From Clarkia xantiana subsp. parviflora (taxonomy: Eukaryota > Streptophyta > Magnoliopsida > Myrtales > Onagraceae): a stretch of 64,000 nucleotides of DNA. Where the stretch lies: the NCBI GenBank assembly GCA_036873135.1, contig JAPTYO010000008.1, positions 34,250,761 to 34,314,760 on the forward strand, read 5' to 3'. This document shows, one piece after another, positions 11,445 to 22,321 of this stretch (position 1 is the stretch's first letter; every line of letters begins with the position of its first letter). The position numbers and the translations under genes were made by a program. The notes beneath the pieces were generated by a model. That model made no database searches and had not been told where the DNA came from. It saw nothing but the letters and a program-made list of their open reading frames with translations.

Positions 11445-12630
11445 CTACGGCTTAGTCAATGGATAACCAACCATTTTATCTGTGGACAAGTATTCTAAAG
11501 TGATTATATTGTCTTCCATAACAGATTTAGCATAACTATATTTCACATCGATGTGTTTGGTCTTACTGTGGTACTTTGGATTCTTAACTGCTGCAATGGC
11601 TGCCTGACTGTCGGAGTATACCTTTACAGGTTTACTCTCCTTGCCAGTGTCAATTGATGCAGTAAGAAACCTTTTCAGCCAGACCGCTTCTTGTGCGTTT
11701 TTGGAGAGGGCAACGAATTCCGATTTCAAAGTGGAAAGCGCGACACATGATTGCTTCTTGCTTACCCATGATATGGCAGCATTGGCAAGGAGGAAAACCC
11801 CTCCTGTGGTGGACTTACGATTATCCGGATCGCCACCGTGGTCGGCGTCACTATAACCGGTCAATTCTATCTGTTTTCCCTCATAGCACAGAACATAGTC
11901 GGCAGTACCTTTCAGATATAATTCGTTTCACGGTCTTTAGATGTTGATAACTAGGATCTGATTGGAATCTTCCTACTAGGCCTACAGCGTAACAGATATC
12001 CGGCCGAGTACAGAGCATGTACATTAGACTTCATACCATGCTCAGATACTCTGCATTGTTCATATGTTCACGCTCCTGCTGGTTTTTTCGGGCCATCACG
12101 CTTTGACAGCGCGCACTCGAACACAACCGGCGTATCCACGGGTTTCGCATCGAGCATTCTGAATCTTTTCAACAGTTTGTTGATGTATGATTCTTGAGAC
12201 AGAAACAATCTCCGGGCGGCACGATCTCGGGCAATTTTAATGCCTAAGATGTATGTGGCCTCTCCCATGTCGTTCATCTCAAATGCTGATGCTAACCAGG
12301 AATTTGATTTGTTCATGAAACTCACATCGTTCGCAGTAATGAGTATGTCATCTACGTATAAGGTTATGATGACATATTTAGACCTGGAGGTCTTGGTGTA
12401 AACGCAGGGATCCTCGTGAAGGTTCACAAATCCTTTTCCAATGATTTCCTCGTGGAATCTGCGATACCATTGCCGAGACGACTGTTTAAGACCGCAAATA
12501 GACCTTTGGAGTTTTCAAACTTTACGTTCTTTGCCAGGAGTAATAAAAACCTCTGGCTGCTCCATATAGATCTCTTCCTCCAGGTTTCCATGGAGGAATG
12601 CGGTTTTAACATCCATTTGGTGCAGCTCCA
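11445..12630 (-). pseudogene. Copia RT-RNase H, element C (truncated)
   Basis: RNase H (11445-11864) is in good order: TGYSDADHGGDPDNRKSTTGG, AISWVSKKQSCVAL and SKTKHIDVKYSYAK. The end is altered. RT (12068-12427) has the active site TLYVDDILITAND and the segment LGIKIARDRAA. The RT start is missing: near 12630 the sequence jumps from the MDVKTAFLH region (12424-12612) straight into the spacer, so roughly 400 bp encoding the first RT motifs have been deleted. Confidence 0.9.
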
Positions 12631-13510
12631 GCTCCAGATCTTACAACTTTCTTAGAATGACCTCTTGGTCTCGGGATTTTACCTCCGAGATTTATTCTTT
12701 GATCACTCGGATCTGGAACCAAGTTAGTCGTTTCCCTCCCACTAGGAATAATGGGCAGTTGTATTAGCTCAGCATTATGATTATCAGGTCCAACTTGATT
12801 CGCATTAACATTTAGTGATGATTATGTGAGGGGGAGTGAGCCCTCCCACTGGATTTAATATGAGGACGTTTCCATCATCATTTACCATGCCATTCACTAA
12901 TGCATTCACTAATGTTATATTATTCTCCCACTCGAAGGAAGTGGGACCTGGGAATCTCCGTCATCCATTTTAATCCGATCAGTACTTTAGTTCGTTTCAT
13001 TCCGTAAAGCATTGGAAGTCCATCCTCAAATTTCCATAATGTGTCATGTTCGACCACGTTACCATTAATCCAAGCTAATTTTAAACTTGTATCTTTTAAG
13101 AGTAGACCGTACTCTTAATAAATACTTGTTTAATGCACAAATCAATGCTACTTTATGATAAGGTTTTACCCGTATCATTTGTTAGCTTTTATGGTAACGC
13201 GTCAACCGATCTTATTAGAACATAGTGTTACATTAATATGAATCAACATAATTTCATTCCGTAGGAACAATTAATGTTGAGTTCTAACATAATGTAATTT
13301 TAAACTATGTTTCTCGAAATATTTAATAATATGATTGCTTAGCCAAACTTTTCGTTAAAGGCTTATAGTAGGAGTGTCATTTTACTGACTACTTCCTTTC
13401 GTTTATTAACTCATCCAAAGACTTATCCACCTCATGGACTATGCATTTGATCTCTTGCTTAATGCTATAGTTGATGTACTACTCGATCGTAGTAGCATTA
13501 AAGCATACTT
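12631..13510 (-). pseudogene. Spacer and integrase remnant, element C
   Basis: 12640-12990 shows the spacer words of the family (the 'gacctcttggtctcgggatttt' run encodes RPRGR-like residues; CTCCCACTAGGAAT encodes the SGS repeats). 12990-13510 follows the integrase 3' part seen in F (37548-38000), with TCATGTTCGACCAC and TGTCATTTTACTGAC in common. No open frame remains. Confidence 0.55.
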
Positions 13511-14095
13511 CTAACCATGGTAGTCATCAATGGGTTATTTCCAAAGGATTACAAACGAAAATTCATCATTCATTTATTAAAACACTTCTTTATTAAATTT
13601 GTACTTCAAAACGATGTGTTCCGTCTCTCAAGGTACACGCGCGTACGGCGCATAAAACCAGTTTTATCCCGTGGTTTATATCGTTTCGTTTCCAAATTTA
13701 ATTTAATCGGTTTTGAGCATGTTTAATTATTACGCAAATAATCATTTTAAATGAAGTACTAAAAATAAGAATTACTAAATCTTTAGATCTAGCTACGCAA
13801 TCGATGGGTATGTTCAGTTCAGTTGTACCGACTGAGATGACGGAGTATGTGAGTCGTTTCGTTTTATTCGTCCACCTTTACCTGGTCAAAATTTTGGTCC
13901 TAACCCGTAGGTTTGTATTTTCGTTTCGGATCGTTCTCGTTCAACCGAGACGTTAAATTGATTAAGAAAATTGAGCTTCGAATCGAGCAACAATTACTTT
14001 ATTCAATAACTCTGAATCTCAAAATAACCAAAATTTTAGAAACGAACAACGAACGATAAATGACAATGGTATAGTTCTTGATCTGAAGTTTGCAT
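13511..14095 (-). other. Conserved noncoding module after gag, element C
   Basis: Copy of the module described for B, with TTTATTAAATTTGTACTTC, ATCGTTTCGTTTCC and ATGAAGTACTAAAAATAAG. On the minus strand the gag-proximal part contains ATTGAATAAAGTAATTG (about 13990-14006), a clear AATAAA. Confidence 0.65.
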
Positions 14096-14895
14096 ATTTG
14101 ATCCATGATTCTGGCGCATATAGTCAAGAACTTTGAGTCATGTTGAACATCTCGTCTGAGTAAATTCACGAGTGAATCACTTCAAATGATTTGTGTCCGT
14201 ATAAAACATTTTACAACTTCATACACATGACCTACGAGGCGTATTTGAGATGCACTTAATCAACGGGGATTAACCCACTGGATTATCGTATAGGACTTAC
14301 TCGGTCCAGTTCTCTTCTTGCTATGCGGATCATGGTTCACTTCTTTCGAACTCACTATGGTGAGCAGATAAGGTTTCCATTTCACTGCTGTGGTTACTGT
14401 ATTTGATTAGGCTCAAGGTTATTGAGTCATGTCAATATCAGACAACCATGTACATCCTTTCCATGTTGACCTTTCTTCCTGAAGACCCGATGCGGGTTTT
14501 ACGCCGACATCCATGGAAAGAGAGAAGATCATCTCATTCAACCGAAACATTTCTAGCGTTTGCATCCTTGCTTCCACCGAGGCGGATGCGAAGGAATACT
14601 AAGCTATATCATTATCTGGTTTCAATTGAAGTCTTCTTCAACCCCTTTTTACCAAGGTCGAATGTATCACCATATATGCGTTCAGATCAACAAAGAACCT
14701 ACTCCAAATCATGGGGAAAGAAATTATCACATTCATTTCTCATTGTCAAAATCATAGAGATTACTATATTCATATGTAGTTGTCCTCTCCACTTTTCAGA
14801 ATCGTAGTGGAGAGTTCAACAAACACTCCAGTTTTATTCATCATAATTAATACCATCAAGATTGCGAGTAATATCGAATCGCACTAATTGAGCCA
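14096..14895 (-). pseudogene. Divergent copia gag, element C (broken)
   Basis: Nucleotide blocks match the gag of B: the 'gcgggttttacgccgacatccatgg' run corresponds to 'gcggcttttacaccagcgtccatgg', and both sit before 'catcattctcgcaatcttgatgg'-type start regions. Stops and indels in all minus-strand frames rule out expression. The plus-strand frame at 14403-14807 is only its mirror. Confidence 0.5.
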
Positions 14896-16275
14896 ACTCA
14901 CACATTGATGATTATGCAAATTAGGAAGACAATAACATTTTGACAGAATTGCAAACATCGGATTATCTATTAAGATGGAACACAACAAATAGTGATCCCT
15001 CAGTCATCTAGACAAAACCGACCGCCAGTAAACCGAGGGAATGGGGTCCGTGAAAAAGTTCACACTACCGTCGTGTTCAATCTAATAGATCAGTCTTTTG
15101 AAAACGGTTATTATATTGCAAATTACCAGAACGGAAAAATAAGCATACCCGATCTTGGCTTTCCCAAGGCCCTTTTGATTTAAAATAATTATCCGAAAAT
15201 TTTACGCATGCATAACACTATATCACGCCATAAATATTTAACAAACGTAAAAACATGCTTACGCTTCATGTGTCTAATGTTCCTAGCATACATAATTCTA
15301 CGTAAAGTAAATTATCACATGCTTTTAGTTTGAACATTCTAGCATACGTGTCAAAACATGCAACTTCCGCACACATCATGCATAATTGGCGACTGGAATT
15401 TTCGGTTTAAAAGACGTTTGGAAAATATTAGGGGCTGTTTTGCAATTCATGCTTACAATCAATCATGCGAAATTTCTAGACATGGATTCTAGGCACTTTC
15501 AATCAGAATAGCATGTCTATCCTATTACACAATAAATATTTTTAAATCCCAGAGCTCAGCGCTCACAATATATATTATCCAGCTAGCTTGACTAAGTCAA
15601 GGCGACAATCCTAATATATGTTGCAGAAAGTAAACAATTGCAATTCAGCCCACTAATTTAATCCAGTCCAAAAAACATGCATATCCGAGATCCATCCCCA
15701 TAATCGTAACCAGGCATTAGGGGTTTAACCGAAAACGTATTAAAAACGCAAACCCTAAGAGCACTGTTTAGGCTAATTTTAAGGTTCGTAAAACGTTTTG
15801 GATTTAAAATTTGACATCCTATTTTATTGAACATTTTAAAATTTCCGAAATTTTTTAAAAATTTGGTTCGGTCCATTTTAAAAATCCGGTTTGAGTCGGT
15901 CCGATTTAAAATCCGGTTTGGTCCGAAACGGTTCAATAAAATAAGATAGCGGCTCGGTTCATCACTCAAAACCAGCTTGGTTAGGTTCTACTTAATTGCT
16001 CCAGTTCGATCCGACCCAAAAAGGTCCACCCGATTAAGAAAACCCGGATTGGTTTAACCCTATCCGGTTTTGCAAATTGGACCGGCCCAATAAACCCATA
16101 GGGTTCGGCCGAAATATATCTTGTGGGCTAAGTAGGGTTTTAAAATACACTAAAAACTTAACTTAGCCACCAAGAAATATTAATTATATAAAATAATTTC
16201 CAATATTGCTAATATATATATATATATATATATATATTGTCAAGCTTTTATCTATAAGATGTAAATCAATCAACA

Positions 16276-16313
<38 letters not shown>

Positions 16314-16542
16314 TTCGGCACATATATATATATAATTATTGTCAAATATATCTTTAGGGATTAAAATATATATAGACAATATATTTTCTTAATCTTTTAT
16401 AGCAATTAAATCTATCAATATATATTAACCCTATCTTTATCTATATATATTGATAGTTAATATATATTTTTCAATATTATATTGTGAACCTATCCATATT
16501 TTCCAATTGTAGATATATAGTTACCTTTTAAAATATGGCTAC
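14896..16542 (-). other. Leader region of element C, first part
   Basis: Noncoding. It contains CCCGATCTTGGCTTTCCCA (about 15149-15167), a zone of GGTTCGGTCC/CCGGTTTG words (15840-16090) and TA microsatellites (about 16206-16237 and 16272-16309). It ends at the GCTAC target duplication of D and resumes at 27096. Confidence 0.7.
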
Positions 16543-16698
16543 TGATGGATATACGCCCAATTTGAACCCGTTGACTTCCAAACCGTTGTATTTTTATCGT
16601 CCCATTTATGATTGCGAATCGAAACTTCAACCCGGACACTTCGCGATAACATCGACGGCTCGGACGGGGCCGAAGCGCCCGTCCGACAGAGGCGAACT

Positions 16699-16873
16699 CA
16701 CCTAGGTGAGGTTGGGTGGCCACACCCGACCTCCCCTAGGGGAAATCGGGTCGGCCAACCCGATCCCTCCTAGGAGGGATGGGGTTGGCCAACCCCACCC
16801 TCCCTAGGAGGGGTTGGGTGTCCTCACCCAACCCCTACCCTTGGGGGTCGGATTTCTCCCCCCCCCCCAAGGG
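16699..16873 (+). repeat. Array of perfect palindromes in U3 of D's 5' LTR
   Basis: Back-to-back inverted repeats with alternating CCTAGG and GGCC centres: CACCTAGGTG, GGTTGGGTG/CACCCGACC, TCCCCTAGGGGA, ATCGGGT/ACCCGAT, ATCCCTCCTAGGAGGGAT, GGGGTTGGCCAACCCC, GGGTTGGGTG/CACCCAACCC, and CCTTGGGGG/CCCCCAAGG. The arms differ from unit to unit but nearly all pair completely. The array lies upstream of the TATA box, where enhancer or silencer sites would be expected. Confidence 0.9.
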
Positions 16874-17018
16874 TCCCGGCACCCCTTTCAGACGCCCATG
16901 CTCGGTCCACTCCGCCTGCCTCATCCGAATCCTAAAGTCTTAATTATACGCTTAAAGGTTAATTAATTGTATTTAGGGGCTAACGATGTCATTAAGCCAC
17001 CTTAATGACACCGTTGCC

Positions 17019-17026
17019 TATAAATA
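17019..17026 (+). promoter_or_regulatory. TATA box of D's 5' LTR
   Basis: TATAAATA in the context CCTATAAATACCCC. It lies about 330 bp before the LTR end, so transcription would start some 30 bp downstream. The same box is at 26764-26771 in the 3' LTR. Confidence 0.7.
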
Positions 17027-17351
17027 CCCCATCTTCACAACTCATTTGGAGATCTTGGCTATTTGAACAATTTAGCTCTGACATCTCTCTAGCTTTATCT
17101 CTCTAGAAATATAGTTCTGACTTAGGCATCGGAGAGGGTTCACCAGGCACCACCCCCCCTCCTCCGTGTCTGGTACTGCCCCTTTTGCAGGGCAAAGGGA
17201 GAGAAGAAGAGAAGGAACCAAGGGAAGAAGGAAAGGAAGAAGGACATAGGCAAAGGCAAGGTGACTCGAGAAGACCGGATCATACACATCCCCCGTAAGG
17301 AGTGAGATCAAAGCCGACACCCCGTTGACCTAGATCCCATAACTTAACACT

Positions 17352-17368
17352 TGGCGCCGTCTGTAGGC
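17352..17368 (+). other. Primer-binding site of element D
   Basis: TGGCGCCGTCTGTAGGC, two bases after the LTR. TGGCGCC-starting sites are typical of plant Ty3/gypsy elements and would pair with the 3' end of a cellular tRNA. I do not assign the tRNA. Confidence 0.85.
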
Positions 17369-17400
17369 TTCGGACAGAAAGCCTGGCTATCACACGAGCT

Positions 17401-20400
17401 ATGACAAACAGTAGGGTGTCCAGGCCCCAACACCCACCCGGGGGCAATGGGCGGAGAAGAGAACCCATACCCCCAGGGAGGCGGCCTGACCCTGGGAAGC
17501 AGCCAATGCACCCAGAGCCCCAAGAAATACCACAACCTCCTCAGCAACAGAACAACCAGGAGGGAGGACCTTCACGCCCAGCTGGGGCTGAGTCCTCCAC
17601 AGCCTCCACCCCCCGGGCAAGAAGGCCACAGAGAGCAAGAGGACAACAGGGAGTGCCTTCCCACAACACGGCACCCCCTGAGGGATACTACTATGAAGAG
17701 CAACCCCAAGGGTACCCGTATGGGATGCCAACACAGAGAGGTGGCAACCGCGCCCACACAGCATATGCAAGGCAGGCATACACCCAAGGGACTTACACTG
17801 AAGCTCAGAGGAGGAGCAGATCCCAGCAGAAGAGTACTACTCGCACCCTCGAGCAGGGCAGCGAGAGGAACAAAGAAGTTATCACCAGGAGCCACCCCCA
17901 GAGGGCAGGCAACAATTTGTGCCTCCTAGGCAACAGCAGAACAACAGGGCTTACACCCCGCTTGGGGAGGAAAGACAAACAAGACCTCCAAGGAGGCAGG
18001 ACTTCTATGAAGCACCCCAGCAGGCGTATCAAGAGCACACCTACAGTCCATACCAGCAGGGACAAAGGAACCCAGTAAGCCCAGTCTACAACTACAATGG
18101 ATATCAGAGGGATTATACTCCGGCACAGGTAGTGATCACCCCGGAGGAAATAGAAGCAATGATAACCCGGAAATTGAATGAGTCAAAGAAACCCAGCCTG
18201 CATTGTCTAAGTGACAAGACGAACCACCCTTTCACAAGGGAACTGGAGATGAACAGGGTGCCAGACTCCCTGCACACTGTGCAAATTGCAAAGTACAATG
18301 GGAAGGGAGACCCCCTAGAGCATATCCAACAGCATGAGGCCTCTCTATTCGGGAGGACAACTGACGAAAGATACAAGGCACTCCTTTTCCCAAACACCCT
18401 ATCAGGGGTGGCCTCACATTGGTTCTTCAGCCTGCCCTCTGAGAGCATTCACTCATGGGAGCAGCTAAAAGCTAAGTTTCTGCAGAGATACCTAGGGGAG
18501 AGGAAACTCCTCAAGGGAACAGGCTCCATTGATGACGTAAAACAAGAATACGATGAAACCCTGGCCAGCTACTACACTAGGTTCAACCAGAATATTGCAG
18601 ACATCCAGGGAGACATCACTGAAGGGGAGATAATCCGAGCCTTTATCAGAAACTTAGGTCGCTTTGGGTCAACATTGGCTGAAAAGATGGCCAAAAAGCC
18701 AGCAAGCACCTTGGAGGAGCTTGCAGGGAGAGTTAAAACGCATATTGACCTTGAGAGACACAGGGCAAGCAAGAAGGCCAAAATTCAGGCAGCCAAGGAG
18801 GATAATCAAAGGCCAAACAAAGGCAAGCCACCCCAGGCACCACAGCATGCAAGGCAGCAGGAGTGGCGTCCGCCACAGCAGGAGTGGCGTCCACCACAGC
18901 AAAGAAACCAAATGGGTGAACCCTTAAAGGCCAGAGAAATAAACGTCATTAAGTTCATCCCACTGAACGCCACTCCAGCCACCGTACTTAGAGAGATGCG
19001 GAACCAAAAGCTATGGTCACCCCCTGCAAGGTGGAGAGCCCCAATGGTAGGAAATCACAAGGATAGATGGTGTGACAACCACGAGGCTTATGGTCACGAC
19101 ACAAATGAATGCTTTAGCTTAAAGCTAAGCATAAACAACATCGTCCAGAGGGGAGAACTGAAGCAATTCGTAGACCATGAGGGCAATAGTACGCAACTGG
19201 GGCCACCACAGAAAGACAAGGGCAAGGGAAAGGTAGACCATAACCCTCCACCCAACAAAAGAGGAGTCATCAACATGATACATGGAGGAGCAGCATCAGG
19301 AGGCCCAACTGCTAATGCAAGAGAGGTCTATGCATCCAAGCTAAGCTCAGTGCCAAGGTGGAGAAAAAGACCAAGAGAAGGAGAAGAAGTGAAGATAGAG
19401 TTCTCGGAGAAGGACAAGAGCCACATCGTCTTTCCACATGACGATGCTCTAGTTATTACTTTAGATATTGATAATTTTGATGTAAAGAGAATTTTGGTGG
19501 ATGGGGGCAGCTCAGCTGACCTCCTAAGCCCGAGAGTGTTGGAAGAGATAGGGAAAACCAAAGCAGACATCAATCCGGTCAACTTCCCCCTAGTTGGCTT
19601 CTCAGGGGCAACAAGCTACCCCCTGGGGATGATAACATTGCCAGTGACCATGGGCCAAGGATGGACCCAGCTGAAGGTAAATGTCAATTTCTTGGTGGTT
19701 GAAAGCCTGGGAGCCTACAATGGGATCCTAGGAAGGACAACCATAAATCCATATGAAATAGTGCCATCCACTGTTCACCAGAAGCTGAAGTACATCACGG
19801 AGAACGGAGTTGGAGAGGTCTTGGGTGATCAACGCACTGCAAGACAATGCTATGTCAATTCAATGAGACATGGATCACACAGGACAGATACAGTGGCTAT
19901 GGTCATGGCAGGAGCCAACCAGGAAAGAAGAAAGAGGGGAGGGAGACAAAGGCAAAGAAGGAGGAGGAGTGGGGTGACACTCCGTTTGAGCAGGCAGCTT
20001 TTTCAAACAGTGCCTACAAGGAAACACAGGAGCAAGGCTGTGAAGGTGACATCCATACCTTGGCAGCCGGACACCATAATAGGGAGCAGGACAAGGGACT
20101 CCATCCTAAGAGGCTTCCGCCACATAGATGATATCAAGCAAATGCCGCAGGAGCCCATATCAAGCTATTTCCAGAGATTCTTCAATTATGGTGCCAACAT
20201 GGACATCACAAGGGGAGAAGCAGTCAGAGCATTCATCAGACACATGCATCCAAGCTCATTCGAGGCCTATGGAGGGCTCTATGAGATGGTCATGACGAGC
20301 ACAATGAGAGAGCTCAAGGCGAAACTGGACAGGGCATTTGAACAAGAGGCGGAACAGTTGGATGAAGTTCCAGAGAAAGGAAGAGAAGCAGACACATTGG

Positions 20401-20669
20401 GAGGAGGTGTCAATTTCACATTCACACCCCTCACGCTCAGCATAGAAGAAATTTTCCACAAACGCCTCAAGCAAGAGCTGCCAGCATGCAGGGAGGAAGG
20501 CAAGGCCTTCCTAGGTAGAGATGCACAGGGTTGGTGTGAGTACCATGGGACCTGGGGGCATCAAACCAACAACTGCATGGTGTTGAAGGTGGAAGTGGAA
20601 GAAATGATCTACAATGGAAGCTTCAAAGAGTACGTGGCAACAGACACAGTGACCACCCCATATCCTTAG
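17401..20669 (+). pseudogene. Gag-protease-second gag polyprotein of element D (frameshifted)
   Basis: ATG at 17401 opens a Pro/Gln-rich N-terminus. Near 17805 the reading switches frame by one base (the downstream frame has TGA at 17799) and then stays open to 20669. The downstream part shows a gag core (VQIAKYNGKGDPLEHIQ, WEQLKAKFLQRYLGER), a Cys/His knuckle-like segment (WCDNHEAYGHDTNEC), and a retropepsin active site (ILVDGGSSADLL, about 19490). It then reaches GEVLGDQRTARQCY, which in Tat elements precedes RT. Instead of RT there is a second gag-like segment (SSYFQRFFNYGANMDITRGE) with its own WCEYHGTWGHQTNNC. Frame choice between 19870 and 20100 is uncertain. Function: particle formation and processing, if expressed by frameshifting or from an intact sister copy. 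Confidence 0.85.
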
Positions 20670-20933
20670 TTTCATATCTAGCATTTCGCATGTTTTAGCT
20701 TTACAAGCTTTTCAAAAAACAACTCTTGAGAAGGAGAACTCACGAAGTTACTCCAACTCTACAACTATCTTTGATTTCCTACAAAGGATGTCTTGGTGCA
20801 CCAAGGCATCCCGAGTGTACCAAAACATGAATGCTCCTAAGAGAGTAGTAGTTATTCAAAAGTATTTACCAGTGAATGTGATGTTACAATCACCAAGTTA
20901 TCCTTACACAGATATGACTTCAAGTCAACAACC
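20670..20933 (+). other. Short unique stretch after gag of D
   Basis: 264 bp between the gag stop and the tandem arrays. It includes TCTTGAGAAGGAGAACTCACGA, which resembles a degraded array unit. I see no gene. Confidence 0.5.
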
Positions 20934-21453
20934 TTCGACGCCCCCAAGAGCGTATCTTGAGAGTAGTCTTCGTACTACGACATTCGACGCCCCCAAGAGC
21001 GTATCTTGAGAGTAGTGTTCATACTACGACCTTCGACGCCCCCAAGAGCGTATCTTGAGAGTAGTTATTATACTACGACCTTCGACGCACCAAGAGCGTA
21101 TCTTGAGAGTGGTTTCCAAAAACTACGAACTTCGACGCCCCCAAGAGCGTATCTTGAGAGTAGTGTTCATACTACAACCTTCGACGCCCCCAAGAGCGTA
21201 TCTTGAGAGTAGTTAATACACTACGACTTCGACGCACCAAGAGCGTATCTTGAGAGTGGTTTCCAAAAACTACGAATTCGACGCCCCCAGGAGCGTATCT
21301 TGAGGTAGATTTGCAACCTACCAGATTCGACGCCCCCAAGAGCGTATCTTGAGGTAGAAAAAACACTACCAGTTCGACGCCCCCAAGAGCGTATCTTGAG
21401 GTAGATTTCAAACTACCAGTTCGACGCCCACCAGGAGCGTATCTTTGGTCTAA
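20934..21453 (+). repeat. Tandem array of about 48-bp units, each with two hairpins (element D)
   Basis: About eleven units beginning TTCGACGCCC; a twelfth, detached copy is near 21724. Hairpin one is CAAGA-GCGTA-TCTTG, or CAGGA-GCGTA-TCTTG in one unit. Hairpin two is GTAGT..ACTAC in early units, GTGGTTT..AAACTAC in two units and GGTAG..CTACC in the last three full units. The stems change but keep pairing, with G-T pairs on the plus strand. Plus-strand frames through the array are open by chance of the repeat and are not genes. Confidence 0.95.
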
Positions 21454-21765
21454 CCTGAGCCCTCCGGGAGCCTATCCTGCGAAACGTTAAGTGCCGTCCG
21501 AGAGCCTGTCTCGTGAACAGTTTGACACCCGTCAAGAAGGTATCGGTGGACTAACCTGTGCCCTCCGGGAGCCTATCCTGCGAAACGTTAAGTGCCGTCC
21601 GAGAGCCTGTCTCGTGAACAGTTTGACACCCGTCAAGAAGGTATCGGTGGACTAACCTGTGCCCTCCGGGAGCCTATCCTGTGAAACGTTAAGTGCCGTC
21701 CGAGAGCCTGTCTCGTGAAAAGATTTCGACGCCCACCAAGAGCGTATCTTTGGTCTAACAGTACA
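21454..21765 (+). repeat. Tandem array of about 101-bp units with covarying hairpins (element D)
   Basis: Nearly three copies of a unit starting GCCCTCCGGGAGCC. Each holds CGGGA-GCCTA-TCCTG and CGAGA-GCCTG-TCTCG, which are the same 15-base hairpin shape as CAAGA-GCGTA-TCTTG in the preceding array, with different but paired stems. A weaker third fold (CACC..GGTG) surrounds AAGAAGGTATC. Confidence 0.9.
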
Positions 21766-22321
21766 ACGTATACCGTGTAAGGGGTATCAGAAGAGATCAT
21801 CACACCATGTTTAAAAGGATACCATGCTTAGAAGGATACCATGCTCGGAAGGGTAACATGAGAAAGAAATTTCTAAGTAAAGTAATGTGAAGAACAAGTA
21901 ATGTTTTTTCTTTATGAAATGGCAGGTAAGACATGAAGGAAAACACGAAAGAAGGATAAGTAAAGGAAACACACCAAGTAAAGAGTCCATACCCAAAGAG
22001 CCATACACAAGGCATAGGGAGCCATCATGAGAAGAGATATATACAAAAGCATGAGAAGCACTAATGTAAAGGCAAACAAACCACGTAGTCAACAACATAA
22101 TGCGGCAAAGGAAAGTAACAACAAACACCATCACAATCTCAAAGGACACTCAACCCATGCAATGGGAGAAGAAGTGTAATTATATACAAGGATAGTATGA
22201 GATAAACAAGTCAGTCAGAACCCTCGGGGGACTCACCCTCACCCCCTGAAGCTGAACCGCCAACGGAAATAGATGAGGAAGAGGAATCTGAGGTACCAAT
22301 CTCCACAGGTGTAGCATCCAC
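21766..22321 (+). other. Spacer between hairpin arrays and antisense gene (element D)
   Basis: Purine-rich DNA with three short repeats of CCATGCTTAGAAGGATA-like words (21800-21850). It would be the 3' untranslated part of the antisense gene. No frame on either strand looks real. Confidence 0.5.

Larger units (their letters stand above)
16543..17349 (+). repeat. 5' LTR of element D
   Basis: 807 bp, TG..CA ends. It contains a palindrome array (16699-16873), a TATAAATA promoter box (17019-17026), and a CT/AG-rich end that would form the R-U5 part. It is followed two bases later by the primer-binding site. Confidence 0.95.

Noticed and set aside
17447..18126. Other frames over D's gag N-terminus on both strands
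   Set aside because: Shadow frames in Pro/Gln-rich, GC-rich coding DNA.
20788..21206. Plus-strand frames of 66-73 codons through the tandem units (PRAYLESS-like repeats)
   Set aside because: They are translations of the repeat itself; frames do not continue between units of different length and have no start context.
20934..21765. Regular repeats with hairpins resembling a CRISPR array
   Set aside because: Units are joined head to tail without unique spacers, stems vary, no cas genes are present, and the setting is a plant retrotransposon.
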